A DNA stretch of 64,000 bases from Candidatus Tokpelaia hoelldoblerii. Its GTDB lineage: Bacteria > Pseudomonadota > Alphaproteobacteria > Rhizobiales > Rhizobiaceae. Below, piece after piece: positions 1 through 8,422 of this stretch (position 1 is the first letter of the stretch; each line of letters starts with the position of its first letter). The position numbers and the translations under genes were made by a program. The stretch covers positions 1,550,001 through 1,614,000 of the forward strand of contig CP017315.1 of the NCBI GenBank assembly GCA_002005325.1. The letters are read 5' to 3'. The notes under the pieces are model-generated. The model worked only from the letters and a program-made list of their open reading frames with translations. It made no database searches and was not told the origin of the DNA.

Positions 1-1
1 C

Positions 2-1036
2 GCCCGCCATGCCGCTGAACTGGGCGCGGATATCATGGTCGGCACCCAGGTCACAGCACTCAAGGCTGATGGCGCGCGCTGGCAGATCACCCTGCGGAAC
101 AAACACACCGGCAAAAGGCGGCAGGTGCGTGCCGCTTTTGTCGCCAATATGGCAGGCCCATGGATCAATCAGGTTATGCAGGAGGCGCTGGGTTCACAGG
201 AACATCCGCCAATCCGGCTGGTACAGGGGTCACATATCGTTGTTCCCGCCCTTTACAAACATGACCGTGCCTATATTTTCCAGAATGCCGACGGGCGTAT
301 TATTTTTGCCATTCCCTACCAGGAAGACTACACGCTGATCGGCACAACCGATCTTGATTATCAGGGCGACCCGGCCAAAGTGCGGATCAGCGCGGCGGAA
401 ACGTCCTACCTGTGCGCGGCGGCGGGCGAATATTTCCGCACTCCCGTGAAAGAAGAACAGGTTGTCTGGAGTTATTCCGGCATCCGCCCGCTTTATAATG
501 ACGGCGCTTCCAAAGCACAGGAAGCCACCCGCGACTATGTGCTGAAAATGGTCAACACAGCCGGGCAGCCACCGCTTCTCAACACCTATGGCGGCAAAAT
601 CACGACCTACCGCAAACTGGCGGAAGATGCGATGAAACATGTCGAACAGGCGCTCGGGGCCCGCAAACCGGCATGGACAGCGAAAGTCGCCCTGCCCGGC
701 GGCAATTTCCCCCATACCGGCCTGAACGAAATTGAAGCGGGCATTGCCAATGTTCTGCCGAAACTGGATGCGCGCACGGTCAGGCGGCTTGCAGGCAGTT
801 ACGGCACACAGGCGCTGCTGATTTTTGATGGCGGCAAAACGCCGCCCGGGCGCGATTTCGGCCACGGCCTTTATGAGCCGGAAGTGCAATGGCTGGTGGA
901 AAAAGAATGGGCTGTAACCGCTGAGGATATTTTATGGCGCCGTTCCAAACTGGGATTGCGCTTTAACAAGAAGCAACAGGCCGCTTTAGAAAATTATCTG
1001 GAAAAATTGCATAAAAAAACCAAACGTTATACCTGA
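2..1036 (+). CDS. glpD: Glycerol-3-phosphate dehydrogenase, C-terminal part (5' truncated by window)
   Basis: This is the C-terminal 344 codons of the FAD-dependent membrane-associated enzyme that oxidises sn-glycerol-3-phosphate to dihydroxyacetone phosphate and passes electrons to quinone. The frame is already open at base 2, so the start and the FAD-binding N-terminus lie outside the window. Visible family features are the substrate-domain stretch VQGSHIVVP, the IGTTDLDYQGD segment, the GIRPLYNDG loop and the LNTYGGKITTYRKLAEDA motif near the C-terminal domain. It is followed 22 bp later by two aquaglyceroporin genes and glpK, so it is the first visible gene of a glycerol operon. Identification is firm; only completeness is unknown. 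Confidence 0.93.
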   Translation, partial: ARHAAELGADIMVGTQVTALKADGARWQITLRNKHTGKRRQVRAAFVANMAGPWINQVMQEALGSQEHPPIRLVQGSHIVVPALYKHDRAYIFQNADGRIIFAIPYQEDYTLIGTTDLDYQGDPAKVRISAAETSYLCAAAGEYFRTPVKEEQVVWSYSGIRPLYNDGASKAQEATRDYVLKMVNTAGQPPLLNTYGGKITTYRKLAEDAMKHVEQALGARKPAWTAKVALPGGNFPHTGLNEIEAGIANVLPKLDARTVRRLAGSYGTQALLIFDGGKTPPGRDFGHGLYEPEVQWLVEKEWAVTAEDILWRRSKLGLRFNKKQQAALENYLEKLHKKTKRYT

Positions 1037-1058
1037 ATATTTTGATACGGAGTGAAAA

Positions 1059-1874
1059 GTGGCGTCAAAAAAAAACCTTCTCAATGAATGCGTTGCTGAA
1101 TTTTCCGGGGCGGGTCTGTTTGTCGTTCTGGGAGCGGGGAGCATTGCCGGCCTGCAACTGGCCGGTGCTTCTTATACCTATTGGGATATCAGCATTGTCT
1201 GGGGTATCGGCATTGCCCTGGCTATCTATGTTACAGCGGGTGTTACCGGCGCGCATCTCAATCCGGCGGTCACCCTTGCCTTTGCCGTATTCGGCAATTT
1301 CGACAAGCAAAAAATCATCCCCTATATCCTCGCCCAGATTGCAGGCGGGTTTGCAGCAGCAGCGGTTGTCTATTTCCTCTATTTTGACCTGTTTGCCACC
1401 AAAGATATGGCGACAGCAGCCGTGCTCACGACATTTCCCAAGGCTGAAATCTCTCTGTTACGCGCATTTATGAACGAATTTTTCATGAGCACGCTACTGA
1501 TCAGCCTGATTTTCAGCCTGAGCGATGACGGCAACGGCCTGCCGCGCGGCGCCCTCACCCCGCTGCTGGTCGGATTTGCCGTTGCAGCCATCAGTGCGGC
1601 ATTCGGCCCGCTGACCGGCCCGGCAATCAGCCCGGCCCGCGATTTCGGCCCGCGGCTGTTTGTCTGGCTTGCAGGCTGGGAAGGCGATGTCATGGGCGGC
1701 GGGCGGGCTGTCCCTTACGTATTTATCCCGATGATCGCCCCGCTGCTGGGCGGCCTTGCGGGTGCGGCCCTCTATATCAAACTGATTGGTGAACCACTCA
1801 AGCGCCGTCAGGCAGCGCAGCAGGCTGATCTGCCTGTTCAGGAAGCAAAGGGTGCTGAAACGGAATATTTTTGA
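1059..1874 (+). CDS. glpF: Glycerol uptake facilitator (aquaglyceroporin), copy 1
   Basis: This 271-residue MIP-family channel protein lets glycerol diffuse across the inner membrane. The GTG start is preceded by a purine-rich ribosome site (ACGGAG). The first NPA box is intact (residues 68-70 in GAHLNPAVT), but the second reads SPA (191-193 in ISPARDFGPRLF); the selectivity-filter Arg194 and the DFGP segment that marks glycerol channels rather than water channels are kept. Codons 3-6 contain an uninterrupted run of nine A (1067-1075), which could promote polymerase or ribosome slippage close to the start. It lies between glpD and a second copy that is similar over its whole length, so the pair arose by tandem duplication. 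Confidence 0.93.
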   Translation: MASKKNLLNECVAEFSGAGLFVVLGAGSIAGLQLAGASYTYWDISIVWGIGIALAIYVTAGVTGAHLNPAVTLAFAVFGNFDKQKIIPYILAQIAGGFAAAAVVYFLYFDLFATKDMATAAVLTTFPKAEISLLRAFMNEFFMSTLLISLIFSLSDDGNGLPRGALTPLLVGFAVAAISAAFGPLTGPAISPARDFGPRLFVWLAGWEGDVMGGGRAVPYVFIPMIAPLLGGLAGAALYIKLIGEPLKRRQAAQQADLPVQEAKGAETEYF

Positions 1875-1906
1875 CTTGAGCACAACAACCTGCCGAAAAG
1901 GGAAAA

Positions 1907-2701
1907 ATGATGTCAAAACGGAAACTGTGGGATGAGTGTATTGCCGAGTTTACCGGCACGCTTTTGTTTGTTACCTTGGGCGCGGGCTGTGTTGCCGGTT
2001 TAAGAGTGGCGGGGGCCAGTTATGGCCAGTGGGAAATCAGCATTATCTGGGGGCTGGCGGTGGCGCTTGGGGTTTATATAACCGCCGGTGTTTCAGGCGC
2101 GCATCTCAGCCCGTCTGTCACCATTGCCCTTGCCGTCTTCGGCAATTTCAACAAGAAGAAAATCATCCCCTATATCAGCGCGCAGATGCTGGGCGGCTTT
2201 ATGGCGGCGGTGATTGTCTATTTCCTTTATTTTAACCTGTTTCCGGCCAAAACCATGATGACAGCCGGCGTATTCACCACATTCCCCAACGCTAAAATCA
2301 CCCTGCTTCAGGCATTTATGACCGAGTTTTTCATCACTGCATTGCTGGTTGCGGTGATCTTCGGTTTGAGTGACGATGGCAACGGCCTGCCGCGCGGTGC
2401 ACTCACCCCGCTGCTGGTCGGGATCACCGTTGCGGTGATCGGCGGCGCTTTCGGCCCGCTGACCGGCTTTTCCATGAATGCCGCCCGGGATTTCGGCCCG
2501 CGCCTGTTTGCCTGGCTGGCAGGCTGGAACAATGATGTGATGAGCGCCGGCAGAGATATTCCCTATGCGCTGATCCCGCTGACTGCGCCGATACTGGGCG
2601 GCCTTTTCGGCGCGGTGTTCTACACAAAGCTGATTGGCGAACCGCTTAAACGCGGCCATAGCCCGTCGGCAGACAGCAAAGACAAGGAAATGATGTCATG
2701 A
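1907..2701 (+). CDS. Glycerol uptake facilitator-like channel, copy 2 with altered NPA boxes
   Basis: This 264-residue MIP-family membrane protein is a tandem paralogue of the preceding channel; the two align without gaps through most of the membrane region. Its first NPA box is SPS (68-70) and its second is NAA (191-193), whereas Arg194 and DFGPRLF are retained. Changes in both NPA boxes are unusual and may alter the pore or assembly. The start is ATG at 1907 (or the adjacent ATG at 1910) after a GGGAAAA site. The stop overlaps the glpK start in an ATGA arrangement, so translation is probably coupled. It should still be a small-solute channel; whether it carries glycerol or another polyol is not visible. 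Confidence 0.88.
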   Translation: MMSKRKLWDECIAEFTGTLLFVTLGAGCVAGLRVAGASYGQWEISIIWGLAVALGVYITAGVSGAHLSPSVTIALAVFGNFNKKKIIPYISAQMLGGFMAAVIVYFLYFNLFPAKTMMTAGVFTTFPNAKITLLQAFMTEFFITALLVAVIFGLSDDGNGLPRGALTPLLVGITVAVIGGAFGPLTGFSMNAARDFGPRLFAWLAGWNNDVMSAGRDIPYALIPLTAPILGGLFGAVFYTKLIGEPLKRGHSPSADSKDKEMMS

Positions 2702-4209
2702 CAGAACGCAAATATATTGTTGCCCTTGATCAGGGCACCACGAGCTCGCGCACGCTGGTTCTGGATAAAAAAGCTAATATTATCAGCACAGCGCAGCGCG
2801 AATTCACGCAGATTTATCCCCATCCCGGCTGGGTAGAGCATGACCCGCTGGAAATATGGGCCACCCAGAGCTCAACCCTGACGGAAGCTTTGGCCAAGGC
2901 AGGCATCTCTTCTGACCAGATTGCAGCGATCGGCATCACCAATCAGCGCGAAACGACCGTCGTCTGGGACAAGAAAACCGGCAAGCCGGTTTATAATGCG
3001 ATTGTCTGGCAATGCCGCCGCACAACCGGCATCTGCGACCGGCTGAAAAAGGACGGGATGACAGACTATGTGCGCAAAAATACCGGCCTTGTCATTGACC
3101 CCTATTTTTCCGGCACAAAAATCGCCTGGATTCTGGAAAATGTTGAAGGCGCGCGGGAAAAGGCTGAAAAAGGCGAATTGCTGTTCGGCACCATTGATAC
3201 ATGGCTTATCTGGAATCTGACACAGAAGCGGGTTCACGTCACGGAATACACCAATGCCTCACGCACCATGCTGTTCAACATCCACAGGCTCGACTGGGAT
3301 GAAACCATGCTGAAGGCGCTCAACATTCCGCGCTCAATGCTGCCGGAGGTGAAACGCTCGTCTGAAGTTTACGGCCAGACCAATATCGGCGGCAAGGGCG
3401 GTACCCGTATTCCGATTGCCGGCGCGGCGGGCGACCAGCAGGCAGCGTTGTTCGGCCATATCTGCGTTGAGGAAGGCCAGACAAAAAACACCTATGGCAC
3501 CGGCTGTTTCATGTTGATGAACACCGGCAAACGCGCTGTGACATCCGAACACGGGCTGATCACCACACTGGCCTGTGACGCGGCAGGCGGGGTGGCCTAT
3601 GCGCTGGAAGGCTCGATCTTTGTTGCCGGCGCGGCTATCCAGTGGCTGCGGGACGAGTTGAAATTTTTCACCGATTCCATGGATTCGGAATATTTTGCCG
3701 CCAAGGTCGGCACATCCAACGGCGTTTATGTCGTGCCTGCCTTCACCGGTCTTGGCGCGCCCTATTGGGACCCGCTGGCGCGCGGCGCAATCCTTGGCCT
3801 GACACGCGGTTCCAACCGCGACCATATCACCCGCGCCACGCTGGAATCCATCGCCTATCAAACCAGGGACGTGCTTGACGCCATGCTGTCAGACGCGGAT
3901 GTTGACCTGAAAACATTGCAGGTTGACGGCGGCGCGGTCGCCAATAATTTTCTGATGCAGTTTCAGGCCGACATCTTGCAAAAACCGGTTGAGCGGCCCG
4001 GAATACTGGAAGTCACCGCTTTTGGCGCGGCCTACCTTGCCGGCCTGGCAGTGGGTTTCTGGAGCAGCCTGGACGAGTTGCGCAAAGTGTCAACGGTTGA
4101 GCGGGTGTTTATCCCCTCTGATGATATCACGAAACAGAAGCGCCGCTATGAGGGCTGGAAAAAAGCTGTCGCCAGCATTCGCGCCCAACCGGCGCCGGGA
4201 GAGGACTGA
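2698..4209 (+). CDS. glpK: Glycerol kinase
   Basis: This 503-residue FGGY-family kinase phosphorylates glycerol with ATP to glycerol-3-phosphate, trapping it for GlpD. Evidence includes the N-terminal phosphate loop DQGTTSSRT (11-19), the TNQRET substrate segment (81-86) and GAAGDQQAAL with the probable catalytic aspartate at 246. The loop GGKGGTRIP (231-239) matches the fructose-1,6-bisphosphate binding loop of enterobacterial GlpK, so allosteric inhibition is possible. The length is normal for the family. It overlaps the upstream channel gene by four bases and ends 12 bp before a convergent gene, closing the glpD-glpF-glpF-glpK unit. Confidence 0.96.
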   Translation: MTERKYIVALDQGTTSSRTLVLDKKANIISTAQREFTQIYPHPGWVEHDPLEIWATQSSTLTEALAKAGISSDQIAAIGITNQRETTVVWDKKTGKPVYNAIVWQCRRTTGICDRLKKDGMTDYVRKNTGLVIDPYFSGTKIAWILENVEGAREKAEKGELLFGTIDTWLIWNLTQKRVHVTEYTNASRTMLFNIHRLDWDETMLKALNIPRSMLPEVKRSSEVYGQTNIGGKGGTRIPIAGAAGDQQAALFGHICVEEGQTKNTYGTGCFMLMNTGKRAVTSEHGLITTLACDAAGGVAYALEGSIFVAGAAIQWLRDELKFFTDSMDSEYFAAKVGTSNGVYVVPAFTGLGAPYWDPLARGAILGLTRGSNRDHITRATLESIAYQTRDVLDAMLSDADVDLKTLQVDGGAVANNFLMQFQADILQKPVERPGILEVTAFGAAYLAGLAVGFWSSLDELRKVSTVERVFIPSDDITKQKRRYEGWKKAVASIRAQPAPGED

Positions 4210-4221
4210 ACCCGTACGGCT

Positions 4222-4671
4222 TCAGGCAAGTCCGCCTGCAATTTCAGCAACATTGGCAAAAAACCGGTTAGTGATTTTGCGTGCCACGCCGACCAGCAGT
4301 TTTGAGCCTAAACTTGCCAGTTTTCCTTCCGCATGGCCGCGCATGACATAGCGCAATTCGGTATGGCCGCCCTTGTCAATCAGTTCCACATCGGTTTTGC
4401 CGGTGGCAAGGCCGGACATCGCCCCTTCCCCCTCGCCGGAAATGGTATACGAACAGGGCGGCTTCATGTCGGATAAAACCAACCGCCCGCGAAAGCGCAG
4501 GCGGATCACCCCCAGTTTCACCGCCAGCACCGCTTCAATACAGCTTGGGGAAATACGCTCGAGTTTTTCACAGCCCGGGATACAGTCAATCAGCAGGGTT
4601 GTGTCATTCAATGTGTGCCAGACCGCTTCACGCGGAGCGGCAATGATTTCCTGCCCTTCAATTTCCATCAT
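4222..4671 (-). CDS. CoxG-like SRPBCC (START/Bet v1 fold) protein
   Basis: This is a roughly 149-residue protein of the carbon monoxide dehydrogenase subunit G (CoxG) family, a helix-grip fold that binds hydrophobic ligands. Typical features are the opening MEIEGQEII, AVWHTLNDTTLLIDCIPGCE, the EGEGAMSGLATGKTDV segment and a C-terminal stretch ending KITNRFFANVAE. CoxG helps membrane recruitment of CO dehydrogenase in carboxydotrophs, but no cox genes lie here, so this is likely one of the many stand-alone homologues of unknown ligand. The start at the ATGATG pair near 4671 is chosen because the conserved domain begins there; a longer frame reaches 4725. It is convergent with glpK and divergent from pgi. 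Confidence 0.75.
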   Translation of the reverse strand: MMEIEGQEIIAAPREAVWHTLNDTTLLIDCIPGCEKLERISPSCIEAVLAVKLGVIRLRFRGRLVLSDMKPPCSYTISGEGEGAMSGLATGKTDVELIDKGGHTELRYVMRGHAEGKLASLGSKLLVGVARKITNRFFANVAEIAGGLA

Positions 4672-4760
4672 CTTATCCGTTTGTTGATGCCACGCAAAGA
4701 TAGAGCTTTGCATATTGCCATGCAAGCGCTAGACTGTGATTCATATTCGGGAGAAAGACC

Positions 4761-6416
4761 ATGGCTCGTGACGAGGCGCAGTTTCAGGCAGTGATTGACG
4801 CTTTAAAAGCCCGCCCCATTGTGGATACAAGACAGGCCTTTGTGAAAAATGGCAAACGCTTTGCGCAACTTTCCCTGAAGCTGGATGACCTGCTGCTGGA
4901 TTTTTCCAAATGCGCCATTGACAAACGCACGGTCAAGCTGCTTGAGGTGCTCTCTGTTGCCGCCGGTGTCAGCGAAAAACGTGACGCGATGTTTGCCGGC
5001 GCCGCCATCAACACCACAGAAGAGCGCGCCGTTCTGCATACCGCCCTGCGCCTGCCGGAAAAGGCCAGCCTGCTGCTCGACGGCCATGATATTGTGCCTG
5101 ATATTCAGGCTGTCCTGCAACATATGGAAAGTTTTGCTGAAGGCGTGCGCACAGGCAGCATCACCGGAGCAGAGGGGAAAGCTTTTACGGATATTGTCAA
5201 TATCGGCATTGGCGGCTCCGATCTTGGCCCGGCCATGGTCACGGCCGCGCTCAAACCATATCACGACGGCCCGCGCTGCCATTTTGTTTCCAACATTGAC
5301 AGCGCCCATATTGCCGACACGCTGGGCGCACTCAATCCGGCAACAACATTGCTGATCATCGCTTCCAAAACCTTCACCACCAGTGAAACCATGACAAACG
5401 CCCATGTCGCCCGGCAGTGGATTGCGGCCGCCCTTGGTGAACAGGCCGTCAAACAGCATTTTGCCGCGGTATCGACAGCGCTCAGCAAGATAGCGGATTT
5501 CGGCATTGACGCCGCACGGGTGTTCGGCTTCTGGAACTGGGTTGGCGGGCGCTATTCCGTCTGGTCAGCAATCGGCCTGCCGGTTCTGCTTGCTGTCGGC
5601 AGGAAACACTGGCGGCAGTTTCTGGCCGGTGCGCACAGGATGGATGAACATTTCCGCAGCGCCGCCATCAGCGCCAACCTGCCGGTGATGCTCGGCCTTG
5701 TCAGCTTCTGGCACCGGGTGGTTTGCGGTTATCCCAGCCGCGCCATCATCCCTTATGAACAGCGCCTCGCCCGCCTGCCCGCTTATCTGCAGCAGCTGGA
5801 CATGGAATCCAGCGGCAAATCAGTGACAGTGGACGGCAAGCCTGCGGCAATGCCGACAGGCGCCGTGGTGTGGGGTGAGCCCGGCACCAACGGCCAGCAT
5901 GCTTTTTTCCAGCTGCTGCATCAGGGTACGGATAGTATTCCGGTAGAGTTCATTGCCTCGGTCAACAGCCATGAGCCGCATCTGCAACACCTGCATGATA
6001 TGCTGCTTGCCAATTGCCTGGCGCAGGCGGAAGCGCTGTTACAGGGGCGCGGGTTTGAGGCTGTCTGTGATATGCTGGCCGGCCAGGGCATGCCGCGGGC
6101 GGCGATAAGGAAGCTCGCTCCCCACAGGGTATTTTCGGGCAACCGCCCCTCCGTCCTGCTGTTGCAGGATATATTAAGCCCGTTTGCCCTTGGCCGCCTG
6201 CTTGCGCTTTATGAACACCGCACCTTTGTTGAAGGCGTGTTGATGAACATCAATTCCTTTGACCAATGGGGGGTGGAACTTGGCAAGGAACTGGCCGGCG
6301 CATTGTTGCCTGAACTGGAAAGCAAGGGAAAATCCGGCAGGCATGATGCTTCAACCCTTGGCCTTATCGCCCATATTCAGGCGCAGCGCAAAAAACAGGG
6401 CTGGCGTCATTCATAA
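4761..6416 (+). CDS. pgi: Glucose-6-phosphate isomerase
   Basis: This 551-residue cytosolic enzyme interconverts glucose-6-phosphate and fructose-6-phosphate. The two family signatures are clear: the IGIGGSDLGPAMV phosphate-binding region (148-160), the SKTFTTSET segment (202-210), GGRYSVWSAIGLPV (262-275) and GEPGTNGQHAFFQLLHQGT (372-390) with probable catalytic Glu373 and the HQGT histidine at 387. Length is typical. The ATG is preceded by GGGAGAAAG at good spacing. It is a single-gene unit divergent from the CoxG-like gene and convergent with dps. In alphaproteobacteria this enzyme mainly serves gluconeogenesis and Entner-Doudoroff cycling. Confidence 0.96.
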   Translation: MARDEAQFQAVIDALKARPIVDTRQAFVKNGKRFAQLSLKLDDLLLDFSKCAIDKRTVKLLEVLSVAAGVSEKRDAMFAGAAINTTEERAVLHTALRLPEKASLLLDGHDIVPDIQAVLQHMESFAEGVRTGSITGAEGKAFTDIVNIGIGGSDLGPAMVTAALKPYHDGPRCHFVSNIDSAHIADTLGALNPATTLLIIASKTFTTSETMTNAHVARQWIAAALGEQAVKQHFAAVSTALSKIADFGIDAARVFGFWNWVGGRYSVWSAIGLPVLLAVGRKHWRQFLAGAHRMDEHFRSAAISANLPVMLGLVSFWHRVVCGYPSRAIIPYEQRLARLPAYLQQLDMESSGKSVTVDGKPAAMPTGAVVWGEPGTNGQHAFFQLLHQGTDSIPVEFIASVNSHEPHLQHLHDMLLANCLAQAEALLQGRGFEAVCDMLAGQGMPRAAIRKLAPHRVFSGNRPSVLLLQDILSPFALGRLLALYEHRTFVEGVLMNINSFDQWGVELGKELAGALLPELESKGKSGRHDASTLGLIAHIQAQRKKQGWRHS

Positions 6417-6449
6417 TACACCAGCTCTTTTCTTTTCATTCCACCCTTT

Positions 6450-6938
6450 TTATTTTTCCTGAATATGCGCTTCCAGAAACCACAGGTTTTTGTCAAGCAT
6501 CCGCGAAGCGGCAGTGAAAATATCGGCGGTGTCAGCGTCACCGGCTTCATCAGCCTCATCAATAGAGCGGCGAACCAGATTGGCGACATCGCCATAGCGT
6601 TCAATCAGCTCCTGCAGATGGTCTTCCACCTTATAAATATCGGTCGGATAGGGCTTGAGGATGGACTCTTTCGCCACCTCTTGCGTCGTGCCGAAAGCTG
6701 TGCCGCCCAGTTGCGCCACACGCTCGGCAATATCATCAACCTGTTCATCAACATCCGTGTGGAATTTGTCAAGCAATTCGTGAATCATAACAAAGCGCGG
6801 GCCTTTAACATTCCAGTGTGCCTGTTTTGTTATCAACGCAAGGTCAATCAGCGACGCCAAGGCCTTATTCAAAAGCGCAATCGCTGTCTTTTTGGTATTG
6901 GAGGGAATGTCATTGCGTGTTTTGTGGTCTTTGATCAT
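6450..6938 (-). CDS. dps: Dps-family ferritin-like DNA protection protein
   Basis: This 162-residue protein forms dodecameric shells that oxidise and store iron and protect DNA from peroxide. The intersubunit ferroxidase ligands are all present at the spacing of E. coli Dps: His41 (in KQAHWNVKG), His53, Asp57, Asp68 and Glu72. The N-terminal tail carries several lysines and arginines, as in members that bind DNA non-specifically. It is monocistronic and convergent with pgi. The 232 bp between it and tsaB contains an imperfect iron-control-element-like dyad, so control by the Irr regulator encoded at 33 kb is possible but unproven. Confidence 0.93.
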   Translation of the reverse strand: MIKDHKTRNDIPSNTKKTAIALLNKALASLIDLALITKQAHWNVKGPRFVMIHELLDKFHTDVDEQVDDIAERVAQLGGTAFGTTQEVAKESILKPYPTDIYKVEDHLQELIERYGDVANLVRRSIDEADEAGDADTADIFTAASRMLDKNLWFLEAHIQEK

Positions 6939-7053
6939 AAAAATACTCCCTATATATAAAATACAGAACTCTCATTTGCCTCACCAATATGGGAATTTTT
7001 CAGACGGATTCAACCACACAGAAATCCTGGATACAGGAAGAAATTTTCATAAA

Positions 7054-7070
7054 TTCAGAAATATTCTTTG
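7054..7070 (-). promoter_or_regulatory. Possible Irr-type iron control element upstream of dps
   Basis: The 17-bp stretch matches the rhizobial iron control element pattern TTTAGAA-N3-TTCTAAA at 10 of 14 defined positions (left arm TTCAGAA, right arm TTCTTTG). It lies about 115 bp upstream of the dps start. The right arm is poor, so this is only a candidate; it is reported because an irr gene is present in the window. The rest of 6939-7170 shows no other gene or clear promoter. Confidence 0.22.
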
Positions 7071-7170
7071 CCCCCTCGGGGCGTATAGAAAAGCCGGATT
7101 TACATTTTCAGCTTTCTTTCTGACAAAAATGCCGTAAAATCAGCCAAACACCCAAATACCGGATTTTTTC

Positions 7171-7827
7171 ATGCTTGTTCTTGCTCTTGATACCGCTTCT
7201 GCTTTTTGCGCCGCCGCTCTTGTTGATAACGGAGATGTACTGGCGCAAAAAAGTGAAAACATCGGCAAAGGACATGCAGAATATCTGATGGGCTATATCG
7301 CCGCGACCATGAAAGACGCAGGATGCGATTTTGCCGCCATCGACCGTATTGCGGTCAATATCGGGCCGGGCTCTTTCACCGGCGTGCGGGTAGGGGTGGC
7401 GGCCGCGCGCGGTCTGGCGCTGGCGCTTGATAAACCGGCAATCGGCATCACCGCCTTTGAAGCGCTGGCTTATGAAGCGCAGATCCGCAAACCGGGCCAG
7501 CCGGCCAGCGTGGTGCTGGAAGCCCATCGCGGCGCCCTCTACTGCCAGCATTTCACCGCCAGTCTCACGCCCGCCTCCCCGCCGCAAGTCTCCACAGCGC
7601 AAGAGATTGCCCCCACCTTGCCGCAGGACGCCGTATTGACCGGTTCGGGAGCGGAAAAAATTGCCGCCTTGCGCCCTTGCCCGCTGATTGGCACCCGCCC
7701 CACAGCGGAGATTGCCACCTATGCCCGCCTTGCCATGCAAAAGCAGCCGGGCACGCCGCCAAGCCCGCTTTATATGCGCGCGCCGGACGCCAAACCCCAG
7801 GCCGGTTTTATCCTGAAACGGGCATAA
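7171..7827 (+). CDS. tsaB: tRNA threonylcarbamoyladenosine biosynthesis protein TsaB
   Basis: This 218-residue ASKHA-fold protein is the partner of TsaD and TsaE in making the t6A37 modification of ANN-decoding tRNAs. Diagnostic elements are the opening LALDTASAFCAAAL, the KGHAEYLMGYI segment and the strongly conserved GPGSFTGVRVGVAAARGLA motif (about residues 66-84). It lacks the metal-binding histidines of TsaD, which distinguishes it from that paralogue. It starts the long plus-strand run and is followed 24 bp later by rimI, a neighbour it has in many bacteria. The ATG has only a weak upstream ribosome site. Confidence 0.93.
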   Translation: MLVLALDTASAFCAAALVDNGDVLAQKSENIGKGHAEYLMGYIAATMKDAGCDFAAIDRIAVNIGPGSFTGVRVGVAAARGLALALDKPAIGITAFEALAYEAQIRKPGQPASVVLEAHRGALYCQHFTASLTPASPPQVSTAQEIAPTLPQDAVLTGSGAEKIAALRPCPLIGTRPTAEIATYARLAMQKQPGTPPSPLYMRAPDAKPQAGFILKRA

Positions 7828-7851
7828 TCCGGCAGGGAGGAAACAGGCTTT

Positions 7852-8364
7852 ATGGCAAAATTATTTTCCAGGCGCAGTGAAATATCCCTCGCCCGTCTTG
7901 AACCGGATGACAGCGACAGCTTGCAGCAATTGCACGCCCGGGTTTTTCCCCCCGGCTGGGACGCGGCAGCCTTCGCAAATTTTCTGCATGATCCGCACGG
8001 TATCGGCTTTGCCGCGCGCACCACCGACAAGCCGAAAAAACTCAATGGTTTTGTTCTGGAGCGGCAGGTGGCGGGTGAGGCGGAAATTCTCTCCATCGCC
8101 GTTGCGCCTGAAAGCCGCCGCAAAGGCATCGGCCATGCGCTGATGGACGCTTTGCTCCGCCAGCTTTATCAGGAGCGGGTGCAAACCCTGTTTCTGGAAG
8201 TCGATGAACACAACCGCGCCGCCCGCGCCCTTTACAGGCACTTTGGTTTTGTTGAGACCGGCCGCCGCTCCGGCTATTATCAATCAGCAGGCAAACGCAC
8301 GGATGCGCTGATCTTGCGGCGCGATTTCAAACACCCGGATGACCGCCTGTTCAATGAGCTATAG
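7852..8364 (+). CDS. rimI: Ribosomal protein S18-alanine N-acetyltransferase (GNAT)
   Basis: This 170-residue GNAT acetyltransferase is assigned as RimI, which acetylates the N-terminal alanine of ribosomal protein S18. It has the acetyl-CoA binding segment IAVAPESRRKGIGHALM (motif A, with RRKGIG) and the following LEVDEHNRAARALYRHFGF motif B typical of RimI. The start has a strong GGAGGAAA site nine bases upstream. Adjacent tsaB supports the call. The next gene, miaB, follows after only 58 bp; related genomes usually carry a Fur/Mur-family gene and an acyltransferase in this gap. Confidence 0.9.
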   Translation: MAKLFSRRSEISLARLEPDDSDSLQQLHARVFPPGWDAAAFANFLHDPHGIGFAARTTDKPKKLNGFVLERQVAGEAEILSIAVAPESRRKGIGHALMDALLRQLYQERVQTLFLEVDEHNRAARALYRHFGFVETGRRSGYYQSAGKRTDALILRRDFKHPDDRLFNEL

Positions 8365-8422
8365 CGCAGCGCAAGCTTTTCCCCCTTCTCAAACCATGGA
8401 AAAAGAGGTAAAAGCCCTTTCC

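Noticed and set aside
230..889. A 219-codon reading frame antisense to glpD
   Set aside because: No recognisable protein features; glpD occupies the region on the plus strand.
4222..4671. A CO dehydrogenase operon
   Set aside because: Only a stand-alone CoxG-like protein is present; no coxMSL or accessory genes are in the neighbourhood.
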